DNA from: Vibrio sp. RE88
GTDB taxonomy: Bacteria > Pseudomonadota > Gammaproteobacteria > Enterobacterales > Vibrionaceae
Reading direction: 5' to 3'
NCBI RefSeq assembly: GCF_013113835.1
Contig: NZ_VTYQ01000007.1
Location: 248,001-312,000 of the forward strand
Length of the DNA stretch: 64,000 bases
Shown here: in pieces, positions 52,885 through 61,899 of the stretch
Position numbering within the stretch: position 1 is the stretch's first letter
Layout: every line of letters begins with the position of its first letter
Made by a program: the position numbers and the translations under genes
Notes under the pieces: generated by a model
What the model saw: the letters and a program-made list of their open reading frames with translations, nothing else
Databases searched by the model: none
What the model was told of the DNA's origin: nothing

Positions 52885-53628
52885 TTACTTCGCGTTATGT
52901 TCTTTAATGAACTCAGCGAGTAATAATTCCTGTTCGTCAGTCAGAGCTAGGTTTTCCAGGAGCTCTGGTCTTCTTATCCAGGTACGGCCTAACGACTGCT
53001 TGAGTCGCCAGCGACGAATGTCCTTGTGGTTACCGGATTTCAGTACCGTCGGTACCTCTTCTCCATCTAACACTTCCGGACGCGTATAGTGCGGACAGTC
53101 CAATAAACCATTGGCAAAAGAATCTTCTTCTGCTGACGCAAAATCTCCCAGTACCCCCGGTATAAACCGAGATACCGAGTCGATTAGCGTCATGGCCGGA
53201 ATCTCTCCACCCGTCATCACGAAATCTCCGATTGACCATTCTTCGTCAACCTCAGATTGGATGATACGCTCATCTACCCCTTCGTAGCGGCCGCAAATCA
53301 GAAGTAAATTCTCATTTGTTGCCAGCTCTTCCACCCCTTGCTGGTCGAGTTTACGACCTTGAGGTGATAGGTAAATAACTTTCGTCTTACCCGGTGAGGC
53401 TTGTTTAGCGGTATGGATAGCATCGCGCAAAGGCTGAACCATCATAAGCATACCTGGGCCACCACCGTAAGGTCTGTCATCGACAGTTCGATGCTTGTCG
53501 TGAGTGAAATCACGAGGATTCCAAGTCTCAATCGACAAGAGACCTTTCTTAACCGCTTGACCTGTTACTCCAAAATCAGTAACAGAACGGAACATTTCAG
53601 GAAATAGGCTAATTACGCCAACCCACAT
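52885..53628 (-). CDS. trmD: tRNA (guanine-37-N1)-methyltransferase
   Basis: A 247-residue SPOUT enzyme that methylates G37 of tRNAs with a G36. The trefoil-knot cofactor site is recognisable in LLICGRYEGVDERI and SIGDFVMTGGEIPAM. Part of the rpsP operon. Confidence 0.97.
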   Translation of the reverse strand: MWVGVISLFPEMFRSVTDFGVTGQAVKKGLLSIETWNPRDFTHDKHRTVDDRPYGGGPGMLMMVQPLRDAIHTAKQASPGKTKVIYLSPQGRKLDQQGVEELATNENLLLICGRYEGVDERIIQSEVDEEWSIGDFVMTGGEIPAMTLIDSVSRFIPGVLGDFASAEEDSFANGLLDCPHYTRPEVLDGEEVPTVLKSGNHKDIRRWRLKQSLGRTWIRRPELLENLALTDEQELLLAEFIKEHNAK

Positions 53629-53655
53629 GTTTATCTCGCTCTGATAATTTGGAGT

Positions 53656-54204
53656 TTAGAATCCAGGATCCCAGTCAACTTCGATCCGTTGAGCTTCACG
53701 ATCAATCAACTTGATCACTTGCTCTTCAAGGAACGGAATTAATCGTTCCTTTTGCCCAAAAGCATCTTTCAAATTTGCTTTAACCACCAAAACATCGTTG
53801 GAACCCGTTTCAAGCATGTCAGAGACAGTGCCTAAGTCATAACCTTTATCAGTTACAACCTGCATTCCAATCAAATCACGCCAGTAGAACTCATCTTCTG
53901 GCAATTCTGGCAGTACCGCAGGGTCAATTGCGATTTCAAAGTTAGTCAGTAATTGCGCGTCTTCGCGCACATCCAGACCTTCCAGCTTTACCACCAAACC
54001 TTTGTTATGGCGCTTCCAGCTTTCTACTTTTCGCTCAACCCACTCACCTTTTTGGTTAATAAACCAAGGTGCGTAATCAAATATGCTTTCGGTATTGTCT
54101 GTGTAGGAAAAAACTTTAAGCCAGCCACGAATGCCGTAAGTAGCACCAAACTTACCTACAACAATCTTCTCGCTGCTCATTGTTTCATTACCTTTCATCG
54201 ACAT
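53656..54204 (-). CDS. rimM: Ribosome maturation factor RimM
   Basis: A 182-residue 30S assembly factor that acts on the 16S 3' domain and binds S19. It has a RimM barrel (KFGATYGIRGWLKV) and a C-terminal PRC barrel (EDEFYWRDLIGMQV). A second ATG eight codons in (MSSEKIVVG) is also plausible as the start. Between rpsP and trmD. Confidence 0.96.
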   Translation of the reverse strand: MSMKGNETMSSEKIVVGKFGATYGIRGWLKVFSYTDNTESIFDYAPWFINQKGEWVERKVESWKRHNKGLVVKLEGLDVREDAQLLTNFEIAIDPAVLPELPEDEFYWRDLIGMQVVTDKGYDLGTVSDMLETGSNDVLVVKANLKDAFGQKERLIPFLEEQVIKLIDREAQRIEVDWDPGF

Positions 54205-54233
54205 AAGCTAATTACTACTTCTTAAATTAAGAA

Positions 54234-54482
54234 TTAAGCCGCTTTTTGAGCGTCTTTAACTAGCTTAGCTACGCGGTCAGATAGAGATGCGCCTTGACCA
54301 ACCCAGTGGTTAACGCGATCTAGGTCTAGACGTAGACCTTCTTCTTGACCTTTAGCCGTTGGGTTGAAGAAACCAACTTTCTCGATGAAACGGCCAGTTG
54401 CAGCATTGCGGCTGTCCGCTACTACGATTTGATAAAATGGACGCTTCTTAGCGCCGTGACGTGCCAAACGAATGGTTACCAT
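54234..54482 (-). CDS. rpsP: 30S ribosomal protein S16
   Basis: An 82-residue protein of the 30S body, opening MVTIRLARHGAKKRPFYQIVVADSR. It is the first gene of rpsP-rimM-trmD-rplS. A promoter in the ffh terminator and a hairpin in its leader suggest controlled expression. Confidence 0.98.
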   Translation of the reverse strand: MVTIRLARHGAKKRPFYQIVVADSRNAATGRFIEKVGFFNPTAKGQEEGLRLDLDRVNHWVGQGASLSDRVAKLVKDAQKAA

Positions 54483-54499
54483 GTCGTCCTCTTTGCTTT

Positions 54500-54551
54500 C
54501 TCAAAAATAAAATTAACCCCAGGAACTGCTTAATGAAAAACAGTTTGGGGT
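54500..54551 (-). promoter_or_regulatory. Leader hairpin with T-rich run upstream of rpsP
   Basis: On the minus strand ACCCCA-AACTG pairs with CAGTTCC-TGGGGT (two-base bulge), and TTAATTTTATTTTTG follows just before the rpsP ribosome binding site AGAGGA. This is shaped like an attenuator in the operon leader. Confidence 0.5.
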
Positions 54552-54561
54552 CTCGTGCCAA

Positions 54562-54596
54562 AATAAAGCTCCGGAATTTTACTCTTATTCCGGAGC
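54562..54596 (-). terminator. Intrinsic terminator after ffh
   Basis: A 10-bp stem (GCTCCGGAAT / ATTCCGGAGC) with a 9-base loop, then TTTATTTT on the minus strand, about 95 bases past the ffh stop. Confidence 0.85.
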
Positions 54597-54603
54597 AATG
54601 CAA
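54576..54603 (-). promoter_or_regulatory. Promoter of the rpsP operon, inside the ffh terminator
   Basis: TTGCAT-N16-TAAAAT on the minus strand. The 16-base spacer contains the left arm of the ffh terminator, so transcripts from here begin in the right arm and cannot form the stem. Confidence 0.6.
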
Positions 54604-54690
54604 GGTATTTAGCTACTTTTTCACCAACATAAAACGAGATCTAAGTTTGTGACCTAGCTAACACCTTGAAATTTTTATCGCAGGGGAATT

Positions 54691-56082
54691 TTAACGCCCA
54701 AATGGGTTGAAGCCACCGCCTCCACCCATACCGCCCATGCCACCCATCATGCCTTGCATGTTGCGCATCATGCCTTTCATTCCACCCTTCTGCATTTTCT
54801 TCATCATCTTCTGCATCTGAGTGAATTGCTTGAGCAGGCGGTTAACATCCTGAACCTGAGTACCAGAACCCGCAGCAATACGTTTCTTACGCGAGCCTTT
54901 AATCAACTCAGGACGTTGGCGTTCTTTCATGGTCATGGAATTGATGATGGCTTCCATTTGCTTAAACATCTTGTCGTCGACTTTGTCTTTGACGTTGTCT
55001 GGCAAATTGCTCATGCCTGGCAGCTTATCCATCATGCCCATCATGCCGCCCATGTTCTGCATCTGACCAAGTTGTTCACGGAAGTCTTCAAGGTCGAAGC
55101 CTTTCTTCTCTTTAAACTTCTTCGCCAGCTTCTCTGCTTTCTCAGTATCAACATTACGTTGTAGATCTTCGATAAGCGACAGTACGTCCCCCATACCAAG
55201 AATACGTGAAGCAACGCGATCAGGGTGGAATGGTTCTAGTGCATCGGTTTTCTCACCGACACCCAAGAATTTAATTGGTTTACCTGTGATATGACGAACC
55301 GAAAGTGCTGCACCACCACGTGCATCACCATCGACCTTGGTTAGGATCACACCCGTCAGTGGTAACGCATCGCCAAACGCTTTCGCTGTGTTTGCGGCAT
55401 CCTGACCTGTCATTGCATCGACAACAAACAGAGTTTCAACAGGATCAATTGCAGAGTGAAGCTCTTGGATCTCACCCATCATCTGCTCATCAATCGCTAG
55501 GCGACCCGCTGTATCGACAAGAAGAACGTCATAGAATTTCTTCTTCGCATGGTCTATTGCAGCATTGGCAATATCAATCGGCTTTTGATCAGGCGAAGAT
55601 GGGAAGAAATCGACACCAATGTCTGAAGCCAGCGTTTCTAGCTGTTTGATCGCCGCTGGGCGATAAACGTCCGCAGAGACAACTAAGACTTTTTTCTTGT
55701 CTCTCTCTTTTAACAGCTTAGAAAGCTTGCCAACCGAGGTAGTTTTACCCGCACCTTGCAAACCTGCCATAAGGATCACAGCTGGCGGCTGTGCCGCAAG
55801 GTTTAAAGCCTCATTGGATTCACCCATTACGGCTTCAAGTTCAGATTGAACAATCTTAATGAACTCTTGGCCAGGCGTTAGAGACTTAGATACCTCTACA
55901 CCTACAGCACCTTCTTTTACGCGTTTAACAAAATCACGTACAACCGGAAGAGCTACGTCGGCTTCAAGCAGCGCCATGCGCACTTCACGCAAAGTGTCTT
56001 TTATATTGTCTTCGGTCAAACGACCTTTACCGCTGATATTCTTCAGCGTTTTGGATAATCGATCCGTTAAATTCTCAAACAT
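54691..56082 (-). CDS. ffh: Signal recognition particle protein Ffh
   Basis: A 463-residue GTPase that with 4.5S RNA targets membrane proteins co-translationally to FtsY and SecYEG. It has the N domain, G domain with GLQGAGKTT, DTAGR and TKVDGDARGG, and a methionine-rich M domain ending in a Gly/Met tail. The start MFENLTDRLSKTL is preferred; nine codons upstream are open. It is upstream of the rpsP operon, as in E. coli. Confidence 0.97.
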   Translation of the reverse strand: MFENLTDRLSKTLKNISGKGRLTEDNIKDTLREVRMALLEADVALPVVRDFVKRVKEGAVGVEVSKSLTPGQEFIKIVQSELEAVMGESNEALNLAAQPPAVILMAGLQGAGKTTSVGKLSKLLKERDKKKVLVVSADVYRPAAIKQLETLASDIGVDFFPSSPDQKPIDIANAAIDHAKKKFYDVLLVDTAGRLAIDEQMMGEIQELHSAIDPVETLFVVDAMTGQDAANTAKAFGDALPLTGVILTKVDGDARGGAALSVRHITGKPIKFLGVGEKTDALEPFHPDRVASRILGMGDVLSLIEDLQRNVDTEKAEKLAKKFKEKKGFDLEDFREQLGQMQNMGGMMGMMDKLPGMSNLPDNVKDKVDDKMFKQMEAIINSMTMKERQRPELIKGSRKKRIAAGSGTQVQDVNRLLKQFTQMQKMMKKMQKGGMKGMMRNMQGMMGGMGGMGGGGGFNPFGR

Positions 56083-56145
56083 CTTAGTCTCTTTACCTGA
56101 GCGACTCACAGTGTAGTCGCCCTAAAATGACGACAAATTATTGTG

Positions 56146-56151
56146 AGTATA
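56146..56151 (-). promoter_or_regulatory. Probable -10 element of the ffh promoter
   Basis: TATACT on the minus strand, about 65 bases upstream of the ffh start. The -35 region is weak (TGCAAA at 17-base spacing). Confidence 0.4.
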
Positions 56152-56250
56152 CCTTAGCCAGTCCTCGCTTTGCACTGCCGTGATAACATTTGATCTCTCC
56201 CGTGACACAAATCAGGGAGATAAGTCATAGCCCAAGCTGTTGATGCAAGG

Positions 56251-56256
56251 TATAAT
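56251..56256 (+). promoter_or_regulatory. Probable -10 element of the ypjD promoter
   Basis: A perfect TATAAT, 32 bases upstream of the ypjD ATG, without a strong -35 at 17-base spacing. Confidence 0.45.
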
Positions 56257-56287
56257 TTGTTAAAAATCCACCAGATCTTAGAGAAGA

Positions 56288-57082
56288 ATGGACAACTTAA
56301 TCGCCGTTGCTGCTGCAATACTCTATTTCTTAGCAATAGCAACCATAGTACCGGGGCTTGTACATCAAACAGGGATCCGAGCAAAAACTGTCTTGATCAG
56401 TGCTTTCTTAGCGCTCGCTTTTCATGCCTGGTTATTAAGTGATTTGATTATTGAAGGATCAGGGCAGAATTTGAGTATCCTCAATGTCGCTTCCTTGATC
56501 AGTTTTATTATTTCTCTGGTTTTAAGTCTGGCGATGCTACGAACACGACTGTGGTTTCTTCTGCCCGTGGTATATAGCTTTGCGGCAATCAACTTATCTG
56601 CAGCCGCTTTCTTACCCAGTACGTTTATTACTCATTTAGAGCAAGATCCAAAACTGCTGATCCACATTTCTCTGGCACTTTTCTCATACTCAACGCTGAC
56701 CATTGGTGCTCTTTATGCTCTGCAACTGGCTTGGTTAGATCACAAATTAAAAACCAAAAAAGCCTTAGTGATTAACCCGAACCTACCACCATTGCTGATG
56801 GTCGAGCGACAACTCTTTAAGATCATCTTGGTTGGCAACCTGCTGCTAACCGGCACCTTGCTCACTGGCTTTATTTTTGTGCAAGATATGTTTGCTCAAG
56901 GAAAAGCGCACAAAGGCATCTTGTCCTTTATTGCCTGGGTGGTGTACTCCATTCTGCTCTGGGGTCACTATCAGAAAGGATGGCGGGGTCGGAAAGTGAC
57001 TTGGTTTGCCGTTGCCGGAGCGACTTTGCTAACACTGGCTTATTTTGGCAGCCGCTTTGTTCGCGAGATCATTCTTAACTAA
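56288..57082 (+). CDS. ypjD: YpjD family inner-membrane protein (CcsA/HemX-like)
   Basis: A 264-residue protein with eight predicted transmembrane helices, matching the CcsA/HemX-like cytochrome c assembly domain. E. coli YpjD is next to ffh and yfjD (corB-like), as here, so this is orthologous by position. Function is not established; haem handling or copper-related roles have been suggested for relatives. Divergent from ffh. Confidence 0.87.
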   Translation: MDNLIAVAAAILYFLAIATIVPGLVHQTGIRAKTVLISAFLALAFHAWLLSDLIIEGSGQNLSILNVASLISFIISLVLSLAMLRTRLWFLLPVVYSFAAINLSAAAFLPSTFITHLEQDPKLLIHISLALFSYSTLTIGALYALQLAWLDHKLKTKKALVINPNLPPLLMVERQLFKIILVGNLLLTGTLLTGFIFVQDMFAQGKAHKGILSFIAWVVYSILLWGHYQKGWRGRKVTWFAVAGATLLTLAYFGSRFVREIILN

Positions 57083-57091
57083 TTGATATTC

Positions 57092-57119
57092 AAAGGTGCA
57101 TAGACTGCACCTTTCTTTT
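57092..57119 (+). terminator. Intrinsic terminator after ypjD
   Basis: A 9-bp stem (AAAGGTGCA / TGCACCTTT) with a 5-base loop, then CTTTT, nine bases past the stop. Confidence 0.88.
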
Positions 57120-57204
57120 ACAATACTTCGCCCGATACCTGAGATTGACTTAGCGCTTTTGTTAGGTCATAAATTAATCAAACATCAAAAGGAAAAGATA
57201 AGTT

Positions 57205-58479
57205 TTGGACGACATATCAACGGGTCTCTTGTTTGCGCTACTCGCGTGTCTGATTGTTATTTCAGGATATTTCTCAGGTTCAGAAACCGGCATGATGGCT
57301 CTGAATCGCTACCGTCTCAAACACCTTGCGAATAATGGGCATAAAGGCGCTAAACGCGTCGAAAAGCTATTGGATCGCCCAGATCGTTTGATTGGTTTGA
57401 TTCTCATTGGCAATAACCTCGTCAATATTCTCGCCTCAGCAATCGCGACTATTCTCGGAATGCGCTTATACGGTGATATCGGGGTTGCCATTGCAACGGG
57501 TGCGCTAACAATGGTGATCCTCGTTTTCGCAGAGGTAACACCAAAAACGCTGGCAGCACTCTACCCCGAGCGCGTTTCCTACGCGAGCAGTATCCTTCTC
57601 AGCATCTTGATGAAGTTACTGTCACCACTAGTGATGCTGGTTAACTTCATTACTAATGGCTTTATACGCTTGCTTGGCATTCGGGCTAATCACGGTGGTG
57701 ATGATCATCTTAGTTCAGAAGAACTGCGTACAGTCGTTAACGAAGCCGGTAGCCTGATCCCAAGACGCCACCAGGATATGTTGATTTCCATCCTTGACCT
57801 TGAGCATGTCACCGTTAATGACATCATGGTGCCGAGAAACGAAATCACAGGCATCGATATTAATGATGACTGGAAGTCTATTGTCCGCCAGCTGACCCAC
57901 TCTCCTCATGGTCGCGTCGTGTTATACCGCGACCAGATTGACGAAGTCGTCGGTATGCTGCGCTTACGTGAATCTTACCGACTGATGCTGGAAAAAAACG
58001 AGTTTAACAAAGAGACTCTACTCAGAGCCGCAGACGAAGTTTACTTTATTCCAGAAGGCACTCCGCTCAATATTCAGCTGTTGAAGTTTCAACGTAATAA
58101 AGAACGTATCGGACTTATCGTCAACGAATACGGTGACATCATAGGCTTGATTACACTGGAAGATATTCTTGAAGAGATTGTTGGCGAATTCACCACTTCG
58201 ATTGCACCAAGTTTATCCGAAGAAATCACCCCACAAGGTGATGGCAGTTTCTTAATTGAGGGCAGTGCAAATATTCGCGATATCAACAAAGGGTTAATGT
58301 GGAAGCTACCAACTGACGGTCCTCGCACATTGAATGGTTTGATCCTTGAGCATTTAGAGGATATTCCTGAAAGCCACCTGAGCGTTCAAGTGTCAGGGCA
58401 CCCAATGGAAATCGTCGAGTTAGAAGAGAACCGTATTAAGCTGGTCAAGGTGTTTCCAAGTAACGCCAAAGAAAGTTAA
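57205..58479 (+). CDS. CorB/CorC-family (HlyC/CorC) membrane protein (YfjD-like)
   Basis: A 424-residue protein with an N-terminal CNNM/DUF21 membrane domain (about 1-190, four helices), two CBS domains (about 205-330) and a C-terminal CorC_HlyC domain (about 345-420). It resembles magnesium/cobalt efflux CorB and E. coli YfjD. It starts at TTG with GGA-rich ribosome binding site. The role in metal export is inferred from the family; a C-terminal dimer domain is typical. It follows ypjD. Confidence 0.9.
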   Translation: MDDISTGLLFALLACLIVISGYFSGSETGMMALNRYRLKHLANNGHKGAKRVEKLLDRPDRLIGLILIGNNLVNILASAIATILGMRLYGDIGVAIATGALTMVILVFAEVTPKTLAALYPERVSYASSILLSILMKLLSPLVMLVNFITNGFIRLLGIRANHGGDDHLSSEELRTVVNEAGSLIPRRHQDMLISILDLEHVTVNDIMVPRNEITGIDINDDWKSIVRQLTHSPHGRVVLYRDQIDEVVGMLRLRESYRLMLEKNEFNKETLLRAADEVYFIPEGTPLNIQLLKFQRNKERIGLIVNEYGDIIGLITLEDILEEIVGEFTTSIAPSLSEEITPQGDGSFLIEGSANIRDINKGLMWKLPTDGPRTLNGLILEHLEDIPESHLSVQVSGHPMEIVELEENRIKLVKVFPSNAKES

Positions 58480-58502
58480 TAAATAGCAGAACATAAAATA
58501 AT

Positions 58503-58534
58503 AAAGCCTTGGCAATGCCAAGGCTTTTTTCTTT
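58503..58534. terminator. Bidirectional terminator between the CorB-like gene and rpoS
   Basis: An 11-bp stem (AAAGCCTTGGC / GCCAAGGCTTT) with loop AAT, then a T-run on each strand; convergent genes. Confidence 0.93.
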
Positions 58535-58547
58535 ACTTAAGAAGTAC

Positions 58548-59531
58548 TTACTCTTCGTTCATGCTGAACAGGCTTTCCATATTCAGACCCTGTTTGATCA
58601 GGATCTCTCTTAAACGGCGTAGGCCTTCAACCTGAATCTGACGAACACGTTCACGAGTTAGGTTAATTTCACGTCCTACTTCTTCCAGTGTTGACGGCTC
58701 GTAACCCAACAATCCAAAACGACGTGCTAAGACTTCTTTCTGCTTAGGATTCAGTTCATCCAGCCAATGGATCAATGAAGACTTGATATCATCGTCTTGA
58801 GTCGACACTTCAGGATCTGAGTTGTTCACATCTGGAATGATATCCAGCAGTGCTTTTTCACCATCACCACCGATAGGGGTATCTACAGAACTAATTCGTT
58901 CGTTGAGGCGTAGCATCTTGCTGACATCGTCGACTGGCTTGTCGAGTTGCGTAGCAATCTCTTCTGCCGTTGGTTCGTGGTCCAGCTTCTGTGATAGCTC
59001 ACGAGCAGTACGCAGATAGATGTTCAGCTCTTTGACCACATGAATCGGCAAACGTATGGTGCGAGTTTGATTCATCAAAGCACGTTCAATCGTTTGGCGG
59101 ATCCACCAAGTAGCATAGGTCGAGAATCGGAACCCTCTCTCTGGGTCAAACTTTTCAACCGCGCGAATCAAGCCCAAGTTGCCTTCTTCAATCAGATCAA
59201 GCAGAGCAAGCCCACGGTTGCTGTATCGACGGGAAATTTTCACCACTAAGCGAAGATTACTTTCAATCATACGTTTACGCGCAGCTTCGTCACCTCTTAG
59301 GGCACGGCGGGCGTACAAAACTTCTTCTTCTGCGGTGAGTAGTGGAGAGAAACCAATTTCTCCCAAGTAAAGTTGAGTGGCATCCAAGCTTTTCGTGGAA
59401 GCGTCAAACTCCTCTTTGACGTCCTCTGCTTGAGTGCGGTTGGCGGTAGTGAGTCCATTTGCCTGAACTGATTCCATTGTTGGTTCAAGTTCGAACTCTT
59501 CGACTTTCGTTGCTGTATTGCTGATACTCAT
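58548..59531 (-). CDS. rpoS: RNA polymerase sigma factor RpoS
   Basis: A 327-residue sigma-S for stationary-phase and stress genes. Regions 1.2 (DATQLYLGEIGFSPLLTAEEE), 2 (RLVVKISRRYSNRGLALLDLIEEGNLGLIRAVEKFDP), 3 and 4.2 (TLEEVGREINLTRERVRQIQVEGLRRLR) are complete. E. coli RpoS is 330. It is last in surE-pcm-nlpD-rpoS, 66 bp downstream of nlpD; the main rpoS promoter in relatives lies in nlpD. Confidence 0.98.
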   Translation of the reverse strand: MSISNTATKVEEFELEPTMESVQANGLTTANRTQAEDVKEEFDASTKSLDATQLYLGEIGFSPLLTAEEEVLYARRALRGDEAARKRMIESNLRLVVKISRRYSNRGLALLDLIEEGNLGLIRAVEKFDPERGFRFSTYATWWIRQTIERALMNQTRTIRLPIHVVKELNIYLRTARELSQKLDHEPTAEEIATQLDKPVDDVSKMLRLNERISSVDTPIGGDGEKALLDIIPDVNNSDPEVSTQDDDIKSSLIHWLDELNPKQKEVLARRFGLLGYEPSTLEEVGREINLTRERVRQIQVEGLRRLREILIKQGLNMESLFSMNEE

Positions 59532-59597
59532 AGCGCCTCCCCCTGGCGAGCTAGCAAGACATTACTACTTCTAATGTCGCTATTTACCTATTAAGTA

Positions 59598-60509
59598 TTA
59601 GGGTAAGTAGCGTTTTGGATTCACTGACTTACCTTGATAGCGAATTTCAAAGTGTAGACGAACACTGTTGGTTCCAGAACTGCCCATCGTTGCGATTTTC
59701 TGGCCTGCTTTTACACTTTGTCCTTCGTGTACGAGCAACCGTTCATTATGCGCATAAGCACTGAGGTAGTTATCGTTATGTTTGATAATCACGAGATTAC
59801 CATAACCGCGCAGCGCGTTACCCGAATAAACAACGGTGCCATTAGCTGTAGACGTTATCGGCTGACCTCGCTGTCCTGCAATGTCGATGCCTTTATTCCC
59901 TTGATCTCCAGCTGAGAAGTTTTTGATTACCCTCCCTTTGGTTGGCCATAACCATTTAGAGATTTTCTCATTCTTTGGTTTAGAGCTACTGACCGATTTG
60001 TTAACGTTTTGTTTACTTTTAGAACCAACATACTCCTTTGATTTTGATTGATCAACCTTCTTAACTGGATCTTTTTTAACCGATTTTTGTTTATTTTGCG
60101 CGCTTTGCGCGCTAATTGCTTGATTCGAGTTTTTACTCGATTTTACAGATGGTGTTGATGCCGCTGCGACAACAACAGGTGCAGATACCGCACCCGCGCC
60201 TGTACCACCGTACGCTGGTGGGTTATATGCAGGTTGCCAAAGTTTTAGTTTTTGACCAGGAAAGATGGTGTATGGCGCCGTTAAGCCATTGTAACGAATG
60301 ATATCTTTTACATCTTTATCTGTGACGTACGCAATAAAGTAAAGCGTGTCACCTTTCTTGACCTGATAGTAACTGCCTCGATAGCTGCCACGTGAGATAG
60401 AGCTGTAGTCTTTGTTAAGACCTGAAACTGGCGCGGGGGAATGAGCAGCACATCCAATCAGTATGCTACTTAAGGCCACAACAGGAATAAACTTAGACCA
60501 ACACTTCAT
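59598..60509 (-). CDS. nlpD: Lipoprotein NlpD (amidase activator)
   Basis: A 303-residue outer-membrane lipoprotein. Signal peptide with lipobox LIGC (Cys about 20), LysM domain (about 48-95), a low-complexity Lys/Ser linker, and a C-terminal M23 domain (about 195-300). The first zinc ligand of active M23 enzymes is Asn in GNKGID rather than His, so it is a catalytically dead activator of AmiC, as known for NlpD. rpoS's promoter is expected within it. Confidence 0.95.
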   Translation of the reverse strand: MKCWSKFIPVVALSSILIGCAAHSPAPVSGLNKDYSSISRGSYRGSYYQVKKGDTLYFIAYVTDKDVKDIIRYNGLTAPYTIFPGQKLKLWQPAYNPPAYGGTGAGAVSAPVVVAAASTPSVKSSKNSNQAISAQSAQNKQKSVKKDPVKKVDQSKSKEYVGSKSKQNVNKSVSSSKPKNEKISKWLWPTKGRVIKNFSAGDQGNKGIDIAGQRGQPITSTANGTVVYSGNALRGYGNLVIIKHNDNYLSAYAHNERLLVHEGQSVKAGQKIATMGSSGTNSVRLHFEIRYQGKSVNPKRYLP

Positions 60510-60511
60510 AG

Positions 60512-61138
60512 TTAAGCAAGTTCACCAGCGATCAGGGGAACAAAACGTACATCTTCGATAATTTGGGATAAAAACTCATCGCCCTGACGGGTAATTTTCA
60601 GTAACTGCTGGACACCCTCACCGACTGGAATCACCAGAATACCTCCTTCCGAGAGCTGTTCAAGCAATACAGGAGGAACGGAAGCTGCTGCAGCGGTGAC
60701 AATAATTGCGTCAAATGGTCCTTTCACGGCCCAGCCCTGCCACCCATCTCCATGTTTCGTCGACACATTGTAAATATCCAACTGCTTAAGGCGGCGCTTT
60801 GCTTCCCACTGGAGAGACTTGATGCGCTCTATCGAGTAAACATGTTCCACCAGCTGAGCCAGTACAGCCGTCTGATAACCAGAGCCCGTCCCCACCTCTA
60901 AGACTTTGCTTGTCGAGCGAAGTTCAAGCATTTCCGTCATCTTAGCAACAATATAGGGCTGAGAGATGGTCTGCCCCTGACCGATGGGTAACGCGTTGTT
61001 GTCATACGCTTGATGTACCATCGCCTGAGAAACAAACCGTTCTCGCGGCAAAGCATAAATTGCCTTGATCACGTTTTGATCCTGAATGCCGCTGGCGACC
61101 AGAAAGTCGATCAATCTATCGGCATGTGGATTCGTCAT
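60512..61138 (-). CDS. pcm: Protein-L-isoaspartate O-methyltransferase
   Basis: A 208-residue enzyme that repairs damaged Asp/Asn residues, the same length as E. coli Pcm. The AdoMet motif is VLEVGTGSGYQTAVLA. It is two bases from both surE and nlpD in the operon. Confidence 0.96.
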   Translation of the reverse strand: MTNPHADRLIDFLVASGIQDQNVIKAIYALPRERFVSQAMVHQAYDNNALPIGQGQTISQPYIVAKMTEMLELRSTSKVLEVGTGSGYQTAVLAQLVEHVYSIERIKSLQWEAKRRLKQLDIYNVSTKHGDGWQGWAVKGPFDAIIVTAAAASVPPVLLEQLSEGGILVIPVGEGVQQLLKITRQGDEFLSQIIEDVRFVPLIAGELA

Positions 61139-61140
61139 TC

Positions 61141-61899
61141 TTACTTGTCCTTCAACCAGTTATCCATACTGCGTAACGACTCATGAGCCGTCAGGTCTAC
61201 TTGTAGCGGAGTCAGTGAAACAAAGCCCTGCTCGATGGCATAGAAATCCGTACCTTCTCCAGCGTCTTGCTCCTTGCCCGGAGGCCCTAACCAATAAATA
61301 TCATGACCTCGAGGATCTTGCTGCTTGATCATCGCTTCCGCGTGATGGCGCGCACCTAACCGGGTGACACTGATACCTTTCAGCGCATCTGATGGCAGAT
61401 CGGGAATATTGATATTTAATAATCGATTGGTTGGTATCGGAGTCGCAAGGTGCTGCTCGACAATATCTCTTGCGATATGAGCAGCCGTTGCAAAGTGAGT
61501 TTTACCAACCAAAGAAAAGGCTATCGACTGAACCCCAAGGAAATGCCCTTCCATTGCAGCGGCCACCGTACCGGAATAAAGCACATCATCGCCCAAGTTG
61601 GCACCGTGATTAATGCCCGTCAGAACCAAATCCGGAAGGTCATCTTTCATTAACTCATTTAGTGCAAAGTGCACACAATCGGTAGGTGTTCCCTGAACAG
61701 AATATATACCTGCCGATAACTCTTTGACACGCAGAGGCTGTTCAAGCGTGAGTGAGTTTGATGCACCAGAGCGATTTCGGTCAGGCGCCACAATGGTAAT
61801 CTCGGCAAGATCGCCCAATGCTTCAGCCAGAGCATGAATCCCTTCAGCATGCACTCCATCATCGTTACTTAATAATATTTTCAGTGCTTTCTCACTCAT
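61141..61899 (-). CDS. surE: 5'/3'-nucleotidase SurE
   Basis: A 252-residue metal-dependent nucleotidase and exopolyphosphatase for survival in stationary phase. LLSNDDGVHAEGI and GINHGANLGDDVLYSGTVAAA are the metal and active-site motifs. It overlaps truD by four bases. Confidence 0.97.
   Translation of the reverse strand: MSEKALKILLSNDDGVHAEGIHALAEALGDLAEITIVAPDRNRSGASNSLTLEQPLRVKELSAGIYSVQGTPTDCVHFALNELMKDDLPDLVLTGINHGANLGDDVLYSGTVAAAMEGHFLGVQSIAFSLVGKTHFATAAHIARDIVEQHLATPIPTNRLLNINIPDLPSDALKGISVTRLGARHHAEAMIKQQDPRGHDIYWLGPPGKEQDAGEGTDFYAIEQGFVSLTPLQVDLTAHESLRSMDNWLKDK

Noticed and set aside
56196..56220. TCTCCC/GGGAGA inverted repeat as ffh or ypjD terminator
   Set aside because: It lies between divergent genes, where no terminator is needed, and has no T-run; a six-base stem is likely chance.
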